A DNA stretch of 64,000 bases from Linyphia triangularis (taxonomy: Eukaryota; Arthropoda; Arachnida; Araneae; Linyphiidae): contig OZ021723.1 in assembly GCA_963978545.1 (NCBI GenBank), positions 10,356,093 through 10,420,092 of the forward strand, written 5' to 3'. Below the pieces are notes generated by a model. The model was not told the DNA's origin. It was given only the letters and a program-made list of their open reading frames with translations, and made no database searches. Below are positions 33,713-45,274 of the stretch, in pieces. A program made the position numbers and the translations under genes. Each line of letters begins with the position of its first letter. Within the stretch, counting starts at the first letter, position 1.

Positions 33713-34204
33713 TATATTATCATCCATCAGTGTTTAAAAAAGAGGAGTCCGTTTTTAGAACTTTAATTGTTGATGACAAAATTTGCCCTCTCCCTTACCT
33801 GTTATTGGCACCCACTAACCGCCACTGCCAAGACCCTCAATATAATTTTTGCTTCAAAGTATCTTTCTCATCGGAACATAACTTGTTATACGCAAAACTT
33901 TTACCGTAAGAGAAGTCCCATCAAATTGCACAATGTGAGCAGAACCACACAACCTCGCAGGGACGGCGGTTTCATGAAAAATTGAAGCCCTGCAGACCAA
34001 CACGATATTTAGTAGTTAGTTTTTTTTTTATTTAGTTCATGCTCTCTCTCTCTCTTCATTACTCACGGCTTTATGTAAAAAGCAGATTGTTATACACAGA
34101 TAGGAAATGCTTTTGTGCTTACCTGCAGTTTAGCATAAAGCCATTCCTTTATTCAAATAGTATGGTAGAAATAAGAAGGAATAATCAATTCATTCACTTT
34201 TTAA
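33713..34204. other. Spacer between foldback copies
   Basis: No gene recognised. Contains a (CT)n stretch near 34042. Confidence 0.4.
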
Positions 34205-34866
34205 TAGTCCGAGAGGCGACTGCAGTTTTTGGACCCCATCGAACATCATTCTGAATTTTTTATAGAAATTGGAGAAAAGTGAGTAGATTACGAATCCACT
34301 GGTCTGCCGTGGCAAAAATGGCCGAAACTGATCAAACATCGACATGGAATGCGTTGAACTAAAATCCAATCGCTAAATATGTCATAACCTGCCAAAAAGA
34401 GAACAAACTTTTTCGTCTGGCCACCCGCTGCATTTTGATTTTCAATGAGAAAAAGCGCAAACGATTTCTGATCTCTGGCTCGGAAAACTTGTATTTTTTA
34501 AAAGTAAGCCAAATCAGCGACATCAGTTACGTCATCAGTGACGTAATGTTTATTGCCAATTTGGCTCATTTGTGAAAGATGCAAGTAAGCCATAGCCACA
34601 CATCCGAATCGTCTGCAACCTTCTTAATTGAAAATTAAAGAGTAAGGGTTACCAAAAAAAAAAAAAAGTTTATTATTTGGCAAGTTATGGCGCATTTGGC
34701 AATCGGATTTAGTTCAACTTATTCCAAGTCGATTTTTGACCAGTTTCGGCCATTTTTGCCACTGCAGACCAGTAGATTCGTAATCTACTCACTTTTCTCC
34801 AACTTCTATAAAAAATTCAGAATGATGTTCGATGGGGTCCAAAAATTGCAGTCGCCTCTCAGTCTA
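34205..34866. mobile_element. Foldback element family C, copy 2
   Basis: TAGTCCGAGAGGCGACTGCA ... TGCAGTCGCCTCTCAGTCTA, 662 bp. It lies about 260 bp downstream of the stop codon of the alpha-arrestin gene. Confidence 0.85.
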
Positions 34867-35128
34867 TTATCTATCACTGTTTTGAAGTACATAATTTACT
34901 CTCCTACCCTCGACGCGATTCATATTTCGCCAAGACAGAAATTCCAACAACACTTTAAGTCTTCACATTTCGCCAAGACAGGAAAGTTTAGCAACCACTT
35001 AAGCAGACACGTTAGTTCATTTGGACTTAACTCGACATGAAGAGTTGGTTAGTACAAACAGAAGGCTGCGTTTCACACAAAAGCTGGTTATTTGAGCACT
35101 AGAAGTCCAATCGAAGAATGGCTGTGAT

Positions 35129-35302
35129 TCACTTGAGCTTGTTGGTGTTGAGCCATGGCCTGAATATGGGCAGCGTCGAAGGGTAGCTCGTTCCTTTGCG
35201 GCGTTGAAGGGTGCCGTCGCTGTTCCGTATTGGGTAGGTGGCAATCATGATTGGCAGCTGGAGCTTCAGAATCTTGTCCACTCCTTTTGGCTCCAGCATA
35301 AA
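35129..35302 (-). CDS. Alpha-arrestin (arrestin domain-containing), terminal exon
   Basis: Minus-strand exon, 57 codons plus TGA (35131-35129). The acceptor TTTTTTCAG ends at 35303 and the exon begins in phase 0. The peptide begins FMLEPKGVDKILKLQLPIMI, continues ATYPIRNSDGT and ends YPSTLPIFRPWLNTNKLK. It is the last strand region of the arrestin C-terminal domain, where the family has LxVxxPIxIGTxPxR. It joins exon 40129-40314 exactly (IQYDVY then FMLEPKG). The protein ends here without the proline-rich PPxY tail that many alpha-arrestins use to recruit NEDD4-type ligases. Alpha-arrestins are cytosolic trafficking adaptors. Confidence 0.88.
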   Translation of the reverse strand, partial: FMLEPKGVDKILKLQLPIMIATYPIRNSDGTLQRRKGTSYPSTLPIFRPWLNTNKLK

Positions 35303-35385
35303 CTGAAAAAAGACAACAAAAAACTAGGGTTAAGGAACATGGCACAACTTTCAATTAAACTTTTTAATATAGGTCATTGTAGTAG

Positions 35386-35763
35386 CAGGGTTCCCACTCA
35401 AATCACAGAATGAAAATCAATGACTTTTAAGGACCTAATTAATATTTTTAAGGACCTTTTAAAAATTTGTTTTCAGGCATCATGTGTGTATAAAAAAAAA
35501 AAATTATAAAGTATATTCTACCAAAACAGTTACAAGTTGGCGCATGTGTAATACAAATATGTCAGAAAATTACGATATAGTGAGGATAAGTGGCGGACAC
35601 GCGGGGATAACAAGTCTGAGTTGGATTTTTGTAAATTTTGAAGTTGGTCAACGTACACAAAAATTAAGGACTTTTAAGGACCTCTAAGCATTTTCAAGGT
35701 CTTGAAAACAGGTTCAAAAATATTAAGCACTTTTAATGACTTTCAATGACCGTGGGAACCCTG
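35386..35763. mobile_element. hAT-like MITE, family E, copy 2
   Basis: CAGGGTTCCCACTC ... CCGTGGGAACCCTG with AGTAG/AGTAA flanks (4 of 5 match). It lies 84 bp upstream of the terminal alpha-arrestin exon, inside its last intron. Confidence 0.8.
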
Positions 35764-35809
35764 AGTAAAATTTAACATAGTGTTGCAATTTTCTTATTTT
35801 CTCTCATTT

Positions 35810-36376
35810 TAATAAAAATGGTTAGTTTGGCATAACTTTTTTTTGACAATAATTTTTAAGGGAGAAAAAAGAAAAGGGCAAAATTGATCGTTTCATTCGA
35901 TAGGCATATTACATTGTCCTTGCTTGTGCTTGAAACAAGAAAAAATATCGATGCTCCAGAGCAAAGAGCTCTGTGTTAAAGGCACTCGTTTTTCAACTTT
36001 TTACGCTTTTGTCGCATTTTTACAATAATTTCGGATGCGTGAATGTTTAGTACACCTTCAGAGGCATTACCACAGCGATTTTGAACAAAATCGTTAGAGC
36101 CGTCCTACTGAAAAACATGATTCTTTCAATGGCAGCTACCCTATGCGCATGCGCGATTTTGACGAAAACCTTAATGGAAGGTCCTTGCGACACCACCAAC
36201 CCGCACACGAAATTTGAACATTGTAGGTGAATTTGTGGGGGAGTTATGCTGACCACGTACATATAGACAGAAATTTTTTCTAGATCACTTTTTTGAGATC
36301 AGTATGTTCCAAAACGTGGAGAAATGCAAAAAAAGTCGAATTTTTTTTGACCGAATACTATACTTTCATTACCCTA
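35810..36376 (-). repeat. Dispersed repeat D, copy 3 (truncated)
   Basis: Minus-strand copy ending at TAGGGTAATGAAAGTATAGT (36376). Left part diverged. Confidence 0.6.
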
Positions 36377-36574
36377 TGTATTACATATGGGTAATTGAAA
36401 GTAAAAAACAAATTTTATATTGAAACTGCCTTGTCTCACAAAATAACCATCAGACAGCTGTTTATTAACATTTTCTATTCCCCCCCCCCTCTTTTGCCAA
36501 CCACTGCCTTAGAATATATAGATAAATTGATTCGCTTTCTTGTGCTGCGGTCATGAAAGAAGAAGTAGAAGAAG

Positions 36575-36606
<32 letters not shown>

Positions 36607-36744
36607 AAGAAAAAAAATGTTGATATGTTTGTATATGTTACCGGCTATCTACGAAACGCCTGCATTCAAAGTTATGATTGATCACTCTATAAAATGCCGT
36701 CTCTTATACTGTGGTGATCTCGCGTAAAAATATGATACAACATC
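36377..36744. other. No recognised feature
   Basis: AT-rich intron sequence with C run (36481) and A-rich (AAG)n tract (36560-36620). Confidence 0.5.
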
Positions 36745-36850
36745 TGGGCACTAGAGGTCACTTTTGCCTAGCGGTTAGCACGCCTTTTTACTGACCTAGG
36801 AGTCCCGGGTTCGACACCAGTTAGAGCAAGTTTGCTCCAAACTATTACTT
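36745..36850 (+). mobile_element. tRNA-derived SINE family 2
   Basis: GGCACTAGAGGTCACTTTTG then CCTAGCGGTTAGCACGCC (A box-like) and GGGTTCGACACC (B box). A second tRNA-like SINE family, unlike family 1 in head and body. No stable tRNA cloverleaf end, so not called as a tRNA gene. Confidence 0.5.
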
Positions 36851-37599
36851 TACCAGCAACATTTACAAATCAAATGCACAATTTTCTAATTTGTTATCAG
36901 AGAAATAAAAATATTGGTACCGAAATTTCAAAAGTATTGTAGGCACTTTCAGGAAAGTCACATGCTGGATAAAAACAATTTAAATAATTAATTTTTAGTT
37001 AAATATTAATAAATTATAACTTAATGTAAAATTTTTTTCTTGGTTCGAAGTTTCTGGTGACAAGAAAATACAAAGCCTCTATTACATATTTAACTTGGGC
37101 CAAACGTGTTGACTCTGAAACTTGGTACCGTAAATCTCGCGTGATAGTTATATTTGATACAAAAACGCTAAAAAGAGGCACGCATTTTCCCAATGGCTAT
37201 TTGTTAAAATATAAGTAGCTGCCCCCCCCCCCCCCTTCTTATCATGACATCTACTGCTTTTGACATTGCCAGTTTCCAAGTAGTGTTTATTGTATTTATT
37301 TAAATGAGTTTAAAGAGTTATTGATGTTCTCGGGAACATTTGTGGACGAGATTTGGGTCAATATCTTGATCCGAAATTATTTACCATGACCCAGTTTTAT
37401 CGTTAAGATGAAGAAAACGGAGATGTCATGATCTATTTGTAGTTTTGTTGATAATTTATCTTTTTCTTTTCCTTTTAAGATGTTCACGTTCTTTTGCTTT
37501 CAACGAATTGATTGTAAACTGTAATTTTGTTTAAATATTTTCAAACGTGTTTTTTTTTCTTCTTTTCATTCAATTACCATATGTGTACATATATATACA
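36851..37599. other. No recognised feature
   Basis: AT-rich intron of the alpha-arrestin gene with a poly-C run at about 37211-37225. Confidence 0.5.
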
Positions 37600-37645
37600 T
37601 AGGGTAATAAAGGCATAGCATTCGGCCACAATAAAAAAAAAAAAA

Positions 37646-37677
<32 letters not shown>

Positions 37678-38086
37678 GTGCATTTCCCCACGTTTTGGAA
37701 CATCGTGATTTTAAAAATGTGATCTAGAAAAAATGTGAGTGTGTATGTATGTGGTCAGTATAACTCCCGAACAAATTGACCTACGAAGTTAAAATTTGAT
37801 ATGAGGGTTAGTGGCGGCCATGACACCTACCATTAAGGCTTTCGTCAAAATCGCGTGTGCGCATAAGGTAGCTGCCATTGAAAAAATTATGTTTATCAGT
37901 AATTGCTAAAAACGGCTTTAACAATTTTGCTCAAAATCGCTGTGGCAATGCCTCTTAAGGTGTTCTAAACATCCCCACCTCCGAAATTTCCGTAAAAATG
38001 CTTTAACGGCGTAAAAAGTTGAAAAACGAATGGCTTTAACACAGAGTTCTCTTTCCTTGAGCATACCTCATCAACGATTTTTTTAT

Positions 38087-38121
<35 letters not shown>

Positions 38122-38352
38122 CTCTGTTCAGTCTTACTTACAAGAAAGGAAAATATAAGAATTATCGATAAGCATACCGCCAAAATTCCAATTTTTTCAT
38201 TTAAAAAGACCCATATAAGAATTATCACAAAAAATATCGCCAAACTGGAAAAATTTTCTAAGCGACTGATGAAAATATAAAAATGATAAATTACACAAAT
38301 CTACATCAGCAATATAGTGTAATTGAAAGTTGTGCGATGTTTCACACCCTTA
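37600..38352 (+). repeat. Dispersed repeat D, copy 2
   Basis: TAGGGTAATAAAGGCATAGC ... GATGTTTCACACCCTTAG. Collinear with 24648-25347; contains poly-A/T tracts at 37632-37677 and 38088-38119. Confidence 0.7.
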
Positions 38353-38528
38353 GATTTTTACAAAAAAGTTGAATTTTTGCTGAAATCTTTTTCGAAGCGT
38401 TGCTTGTCGTGTAATTTAAAAATATGTTCTTAAATTCTTTTTTTTCTGTCAAATTCGTTGACTTCAATGCTAACTTGCTAACCATGTTTATAATTTAACA
38501 AAATTTTAGTTAAATTTATGGGGTTATA

Positions 38529-38650
38529 TAACAGAGATCCTCGTTAATGCGAAATCGTTGAACGTAAAATCCGGTTAACGCGAAGTAAAAGAAGTTTTCC
38601 GTACTTAAAACTCAACGTTAATTTATTCATTTAACATTAACAGGTGAATT
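38529..38650. repeat. Tigger/pogo-type terminal fragment
   Basis: CCTCGTTAATGCGAAATCGT and GGTTAACGCGAAGTAAAAGA resemble the terminal segment seen at 56955-57110 and the general 'CAGTCAAACCCCGTTAACACG' style of pogo/Tigger termini. Fragment only. Confidence 0.4.
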
Positions 38651-38654
38651 TTTT

Positions 38655-39255
38655 AATCGAATATGGGGAAAAATTAGTAGACTACTAATCTTTTGGTCTG
38701 GCCGAAACTAGCCAAAAATCGATTTTGAATGAGTTGAATTAAATCCGATTGCCAGATATGTCATGACTTGCCAAAAAGTGAACTCATTTTTTCGTCTGGT
38801 AACCCACAGCACTTATATTTCAATGAGAAAGGGCGCAGACGATTTCTGATCTCTGGCTCGGGAAAACTCGCATATTTTAAAAGTAAGCCAAATTGGCGAT
38901 ATAGTTACTTCATCAGTGACGTAATATTTATCGTCAATTTGGCTCACTTTTAATAGATGCAAGCAGACCGTCGCCAGATATCTGAATCGTCTGCAACCAT
39001 CTTAATTGAAAATTAAAGAGCGATGGGTTTTCACATAAAAAAGAATGCCAATTATTTGGCAAGTTTATGGCATATTTTGCAATAGGATTTATTTAAAATC
39101 GTTCAAAGTCAATTTTCGTCTAGTTTCGGCCATTTTTGCCAATGCAGACCAGTGGATTCGTAATCTACTTACTTTTCTCTGTATTCTATAAAAAAAATCA
39201 AAAAAATCAGAGTGATGTTCGATGAGGTACCTAAACTTGCAAGTCGACTCAAGGG
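38655..39255. mobile_element. Foldback family C, degenerate copy
   Basis: Contains TTGGTCTGGCCGAAAC, GCGCAGACGATTTCTGATCT, GTTTCGGCCATTTTTGCCAA and GTTCGATGAGGTACC in family C order, but the termini are eroded. Confidence 0.65.
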
Positions 39256-39394
39256 AATCGATGAACTCATTCTAAATATATTCAGATTTTACAACCATTA
39301 GCCACATTTCAATATTGTAACCAATTTTCCAAACCGGGGTAGTTAAAATTCCACACCTGTCTATCCGACATACCAATTGTCTCTTCTTTCATAA

Positions 39395-40058
39395 TAGACT
39401 GAGAGGCGACTGCAATTTTTAGATCTCATCGAACATCGTTCTGAATTTTTTATAAAAATTGGAGAAAAGTGAGTAGATTACGAATCCACTGGTCTGCCGT
39501 GGCAAAAATGGCCAAAACTGGTCAAAAATCGAATTTTAATGAGTTGAACAAAATCCAATTGCCAAATGCGACATAACTTGCCTAATAATGAGCATTTTTT
39601 TTTTATTTGGTAACCCTCACTCTTTAATTTTCAATTAAGAAGGTTGCAGACGATTCGGATGTAAGGCTATGGCTTACTTGCATCTTTCACAAATGAGCCA
39701 AATTGGCAGTAAACATTACGTCACTGATGATGTAACTGATGTCGCAAATTTGGCTTACTTTTAAAAGATACAAGTTTTCCGAGCCAGAGATCAGAAATCG
39801 TTTGCGCTTTTTCTCATTGAAAATCAAAATGCAGTGGATTGCCAGACGAAAAAGTTTGTTCTCTTTTTGGCAAGTTATGACATATTTGGCAATCGGATTT
39901 CAGTTCAACTCAATCCAAGTCGATTTTTGATCAGTTTCGGCCATTTTTGCCACGGCAGACCAGTGGATTCGTAATCTACTAACTTTTCTCCAATTTCTAT
40001 AAAAAAATTCAGAACGATGTTCGATGGGGTCCAAACATTGCAGTCGCCTCTCGGACTA
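39395..40058. mobile_element. Foldback element family C, copy 4
   Basis: TAGACTGAGAGGCGACTGCA ... TGCAGTCGCCTCTCGGACTA, 664 bp. Its right end lies only 70 bp from the splice donor side of the alpha-arrestin exon 40129-40314. Confidence 0.88.
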
Positions 40059-40128
40059 CAATGTTTCGCAGCCACGTCCTCCCAAAGTAAGGGATTCCTT
40101 TCTGTGAGTGTTGTGTGTGTGTACTTAC

Positions 40129-40314
40129 GTATACGTCGTACTGTATCTTGATGAGGTGGCACCCCCGGAGGTTTGTCGGGGGCAGCGGTGGAATGTAGAG
40201 CATCTCGTTCTTCCACTGGTCCGTGGTCCCCGGCTCGATGCGCCCCTTCTGGAGGGAGGCCAGCTCCCGCGTCTCAGACTGGACGATCTTGCTCTTGGCA
40301 GTGTACTGAATCGT
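40129..40314 (-). CDS. Alpha-arrestin (arrestin domain-containing), penultimate exon
   Basis: Minus-strand exon of 62 codons, phase 0: acceptor TTTTTTTGCAG ending at 40315, donor GTAAGT at 40128-40123. The peptide begins TIQYTAKSKIVQSETRELAS and contains KGRIEPGTTDQWKNEMLYIP, then PLPPTNLRGCHLIKIQYDVY. The W-x(4,5)-L-x-IPPLPP-x-xL-x-x-C-x-LI motif is diagnostic for the arrestin C-terminal domain of ARRDC/alpha-arrestins. GC-rich compared with surroundings. It is bounded by a foldback transposon (ends 40058) and a hAT element (starts 40364). Confidence 0.93.
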
Positions 40315-40363
40315 CTGCAAAAAAAAGGAAAGGTGAATAAGAGTGTTGTTAATACCTATAGAC

Positions 40364-41724
40364 CAGCGTCAGCCACTACGCGGCCCGCGGGCCAAATCCG
40401 GCCAGCGACGGATATTTCTGCGGCCCGCCAACAGCACAGAAGATATATATAAAAAAAAATCAAGTTTCATTATGTGAACTATCTATATAAATAAAACTGA
40501 CTTTCTGTCACACGGATTTGGGGACCGTTTCACGTAAAAACTACCTAACGGATTAGGATGAAATTTGGTATATCGCTTAATTAAACGACCAGGAGTAAAA
40601 TAGGTGATATATTTTTAATTTTAATTGAGTTTTAAAATTTCCGAAATAATTTTTTTTGGTGTTTTTAAGCAGACACAATTTAGTATTTCCTGAATGGCAA
40701 CTGAATGACAATCTTCGTTTGGTTTGTTTTGAAAATCGCAAATGATATTCTACATTCACAATGCCTAGAAAAAAAACGCCCATCATTAAGCAAAATCGAC
40801 AAAAAAGTTTTTCAAAAACGTTTAAAGAGGAACGAATTACAAAATGACAACCAAGAAGCTTCGACTTCGCGGCAGCCGGACATTTCCCCAGAGGACAGAT
40901 TAGCGTCGCAACGGCGACGCCAGGAGTCTGTAAGGAGTAGAGAAACATCAGAGAGGCGTGCCGTTCGTTTAGAAGCCGATCGGCTAAGACATGCCGAACT
41001 AAACGAACAAAGAATGAATTTACAATGGGGTGATAAACTTTTATATTACTTTTATTTAGTACCAAAAACTGAGTTTATCCGTCAACGACGGGCCACGCAG
41101 CTAGTCTTTTTTATATAATTGTAATTTTTCCGAAATATTATAGGATGTGTTAGGAATGTCGAACAAAATTCTCCACTACGAGTCCGAAGAAACTATACGT
41201 AAACAAACTTTCAGCAAGATGGTTTTCATAAAGAATAAATACAGGAATAATTTAATTGAATCTCATTTGGTCAATTTATTAAGATTGGCTGTAAAAAATA
41301 CTGTGACAATCATCGACTCTATCTCAAAATAAACTGAACGTTTTCGTGCCACTATCGTGTCACAATTTATATCGACTAAAACCAACTAAAACAGAGTAAT
41401 CGGGAAGTACAGTTTAAAAATAGTTTTATTAAAAGTTAGGGGTCAAGTTCTATTGTCAGGTTGGAAGAAAAGATTCACTTCTTTTTTAGAATTTAATTTA
41501 CTAATAATGAAAATTGCTATTTTTTAATTATCAAAAAAAGAAAATCACGTATCAATTGTAATTTGATTAAGATTAAAAAAATATATTATTTTTTTTTTCA
41601 GTTTTCATAAATGCTATGTATTGTTATATCGATAATAAAAAAAACATATATTGATGTATCCGGCCAGCGAAAAGCTCCAACATAAATCATATGGCCCGCC
41701 TTTAAAAGTTAGTGGCGAATGCTG
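40364..41724 (+). mobile_element. hAT element, family U copy 1, with nested Helentron
   Basis: Termini CAGCGTCAGCCACTACG and (right end reverse complement) CAGCATTCGCCACTAAC, with a perfect 8-bp duplication CTATAGAC (40356-40363, 41725-41732). The subterminal GCGGCCCGCGGGCC/GGCCCGCC resembles hAT-Charlie ends. Plus frame 41147-41332 contains TFSKMVFIKNKYRNN and SHLVNLLRLAV, like the hAT C-terminal dimerisation region. Interrupted at about 40482-41105 by a Helentron-like segment. It inserted 49 bp from an alpha-arrestin exon. Confidence 0.88.
40482..41105 (+). mobile_element. Helentron/Helitron-like insertion inside hAT
   Basis: Starts TCTATATAAATAAAACTGAC and ends GGGCCACGCAGCTAGT. The 5' TC and CTAG-type end, and absence of the segment from the related hAT end at 53013-53160, mark an insertion. 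Plus frame about 40862-41100 contains DRLASQRRRQESVRSRETSE and VRLEADRLRHAELNEQR, characteristic of the N-terminal repeats of Helitron helicase proteins. Non-autonomous. Confidence 0.6.
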
Positions 41725-41749
41725 CTATAGACTAAGAAGGTGGATGCAA

Positions 41750-42000
41750 GTTAAGGTAGAACATCATTCTGAATTTTTTTTTTATAGAATGTAAAGGGAT
41801 ATTAGTAAATCATGAATTTTCTGGTCTGCCGGGGCAAAAATGGCCGCAACTATTCAAAAAACCGACTTTGAATGAGTTGAACTAAATCTGATTGCCAAAT
41901 ATGTCATAACTAGCCAAAATTGAACGTCTTTTTTTTTTTTTTTGTCTGGTAACCTACCACTCTTCAATTTTTAATTAAGAAGGTTGCAGACGATCTGTGT
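41750..42000. mobile_element. Foldback family C fragment
   Basis: GAACATCATTCTGAATTTTT ... GGTCTGCCGGGGCAAAAATG ... AAGGTTGCAGACGATC. Half of a family C element, adjoining the next copy. Confidence 0.65.
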
Positions 42001-42007
42001 TTCCTAA

Positions 42008-45000
42008 TATTCCGAGAGGTGACTGCAATTTTTGGACCCCATCGAACATCATTCTGAATTTTTTATAGAGATTGGAGAAAAGTGAGTAGATTAGGAATCC
42101 ACTGGTCTGCCGTGGTAAAAATGGCCGAAAAAATCAAAAATCTACTTGGAATGAGTTGAACTAAAATCTGATTGCCAAATATGTCGTAACTTGCCAAAAA
42201 GAGAACAGACTTTTTCGTCTGACAACCCTGCAGTTTGATTTTCAATGAGAAAAAGCGCAAACGATTTCTGATCTCTGGCTTGGAAAATTTGTATCTTTTA
42301 AAAGTAAGCCAAATTGGCAACATCAGTTACGTCATCCATGATGTAACGTTTATTTCCAACTTGGCTCCCTTTTAATAGATGCAAGTAGACCCATAGATTA
42401 AAGACACTTATAGATATGACACTCTGATTGGATTACCATTAAGGATTTTCTATATTGAAAGCGCCATAGAAACCAGCGCCCCCAGTAGTTTCGGTTGGAA
42501 CTACATTTGACGGCAACGCAACGCATGGTCGCTGATTGGCTGATTCGTTGCCATGGCAATGCGCATTGCTTGGATTGATGTTAAAGCTTCTTGTTTTTAG
42601 ACTCCGAATGGAGACTTAACACACCCTCTTATGTTTCGTAACTTTAAATTTTATTCAACCAGCAGATTGGAGTTTTTTTTTATTAATTATAAAGTTAAAG
42701 TTGCAGTCGAATTTATTTGCTAAATAAATTTTATTTAATGCGCAAATAAAATTAGTTTTTTTTTTTTTAATTCTTATTAGGTTGTGTTAAAGCTTTGTAA
42801 TAAGAAATTAGCAGCAGAAAATATCACCAAATACCTTTTTATTAATTTTGAACGAACTTTTTCAATGGATGAATTACTGAAACATTGCATTTTGAAAATA
42901 TATCAATATATTTTTACAAAACTGTATTGACGTAAGAAATTTTTTTATACATTATTATTATTTTTTTTTTTTACAAATAAGTTCTTGCTTGCTTTTAACT
43001 ACAGGTAAAGTTTATATTTCAAATACAATTTTACAAATAAAGTTTAAATGCTTCATTAAATACTAAAAATAATGATAATAAAATTAAAAATATAATATTA
43101 CCAACAATATCAATAAAATATAGACAACTTTAATATAAAAACAACAACAAGAAGAATATAAAACACAATAATAATAATAATAATAATAAAGGAAGACACA
43201 CACAGCAATCTCAATAAATTATTACCAAGAAATAATTCGTTGTTATTTTTTCATAAAATGAAATGAAATCTCAATTAGATATTCAAATAACGTAAGTGCA
43301 TGAGAATTTTAACTCGTAATTAGCTTTTAATATAAATTGAATCGAAATATTAAATCTTCCAATTAAAATCAAACGATAATCTAACAAATAAAATTAAATC
43401 TTCGCTATGTCGTTAGAATAACAAAAATAGAATTTTTTACAATTCTATTTTTTGTTAACATTTATTTCGCCATGAAAGCATTTTTAAATATTTTAAATAT
43501 TTTTAAAAATCATAAATTTTATTTTTTATTATTTAAAAAACAAAAAAATGTGATACAAAATGTAAAAGCATCCAAGATTCCAATCAACCAATCAATCTTT
43601 GAAGATATATTAGTTCGTTTAGTAACTACTGGGGGCAGAATCGGTCAGAATGAGTTGACAGTCTAGAGAATACTTAGTCTATGGTCTACTCATAAGTATT
43701 CTCTAGACTGTCAACTCATTCTGACCGATTCTGCCCCCAGTAGTTACTAAACGAACTAATATATCTTCAAAGATTGATTGGTTGATTGGAATCTTGGATG
43801 CTTTTACATTTTGTATCACATTTTTTTGTTTTTTAAATAATAAAAAATAAAATTTATGATTTTTAAAAATATTTAAAATATTTAAAAATGCTTTCATGGC
43901 GAAATAAATGTTAACAAAAAATAGAATTGTAAAAAATTCTATTTTTGTTATTCTAACGACATAGCGAAGATTTAATTTTATTTCTTAGATTATCGTTTGA
44001 TTTTAATTGGAAGATTTAATATTTTGATTCAATTTATATTAAAAGCTAATTACGAGTTAAAATTCTCATGCACTTACGTTATTTGCATATCTAATTGAGA
44101 TTTCATTTCATTTTATGAAAAAATAACAACGAATTATTTCTTGGTAATAATTTATTGAGATTGCTGTGTGTGTCTTCCTTTATTATTATTATTATTGTGT
44201 TTTATATTCTTCTTGTTGTTGTTTTTATATTAAAGTTGTCGATATTTTATTGATATTGTTGGTAATATTATATTTTTAATTTTATTATCATTATTTTTAG
44301 TATTTAATGAAGCATTTAAACTTTATTTGTAAAATTGTATTTGAAATATAAACTTTACATGTAGTTAAAAGCAAGCAAGAACTTATTTGTAAAAAAAAAA
44401 AAAAATAATAATAATAATGTATAAAAAAATTTCTTACGTCAATACAGTTTTGTAAAAATATATTGATATATTTTCAAAATGCAATGTTTCAGTAATTCAT
44501 CCATTGAAAAAGTTCGTTCAAAATTAATAAAAAGGTATTTGGTGATATTTTCTGCTGCTAATTTCTTATTACAAAGCTTTAACACAACCTAATAAGAATT
44601 TTAAAAAAAACCTAATTTTATTTGCGCATTAAATAAAATTAATTTAGCAAATAAATTCGACTGCAACTTTAACTTTATAATTAATAAAAAAAAACTCCAA
44701 TCTACTGGTTGAATAAAATTTAAAGTTACGAAACATAAGAGGGTGTGTTAAGTCTCCATTCGGAGTCGAAAAACAGACAGCAAGAAGCTTTAACATCAAT
44801 CCAAGCAATGCGCATTGCCATGGCAACGAATCAGCCAATCAGCGACCATGCGTTGCGTTGCCGTCAAATGTAGTTCCAACCGAAACTACTGGGGGCGCTG
44901 GTTTCTATGGCGCTTTCAATATAGAAAATCCTTAATGGTAATCCAATCAGAGTGTCATATCTATAAGTGTCTTTAATCTATGGAGTAGACCGTCGCCAGA

Positions 45001-45270
45001 TGTCAGAATCGTCTGCAACCTTTTAAATTGATAATTAAAGAGTGAGGGTTACCAAATAAAAAAAAAAAATGCTCATTATTTGGCAAGTTATGGCTCATTT
45101 GGCAATCGGATTTTAGTTCGACTTGTTAAAAGTCGATTTTTGACCAGTTTCGGCCATTTTTGCCACGGCAGATCAGTGGATTCGTAATCTACTCACTTTT
45201 CTCCAATTTATATAGAAAAATCATAATGATGTTCGATGGGGTCCAAAAATTGCAGTCGCCTCTCAATCTA
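42008..45270. mobile_element. Foldback family C copy split by the 2.6-kb palindrome
   Basis: Left part 42008-42390 (TATTCCGAGAGGTGACTGCA ... GATGCAAGTAGAC), right part 44984-45270 (AGTAGACCGTCGCC ... TGCAGTCGCCTCTCAATCTA). Together about 670 bp, the size of an intact family C element. The 7-bp AGTAGAC is present on both sides of the inserted palindrome. Confidence 0.85.
42391..44983. mobile_element. 2.6-kb near-perfect palindrome (giant foldback element)
   Basis: Runs from CCATAGATTAAAGACACTTA to TAAGTGTCTTTAATCTATGG, with arms of about 1.29 kb that mirror each other around about 43684 (TTAGTCTATGGTCTACTCAT centre). Both arms contain identical 64-codon frames (43472-43666 plus, 43703-43897 minus), showing near identity; differences are small (for example AAT-repeat length near 43180/44190). 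The 7-bp duplication AGTAGAC (42384-42390, 44984-44990) shows it transposed as a unit into a family C element. Terminal CATAGA resembles family F. No transposase. Confidence 0.92.
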
Positions 45271-45274
45271 TAAC

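Noticed and set aside
33520..33909. 129-codon plus-strand ORF
   Set aside because: Starts inside foldback family C; the same arm yields similar frames at 34687, 39905 and 47541, so it is a repeat by-product.
43472..43897. Pair of identical 64-codon ORFs on opposite strands
   Set aside because: They are mirror images within the 2.6-kb palindrome; strongly AT-biased low-complexity content, no family. Used only as evidence of arm identity.
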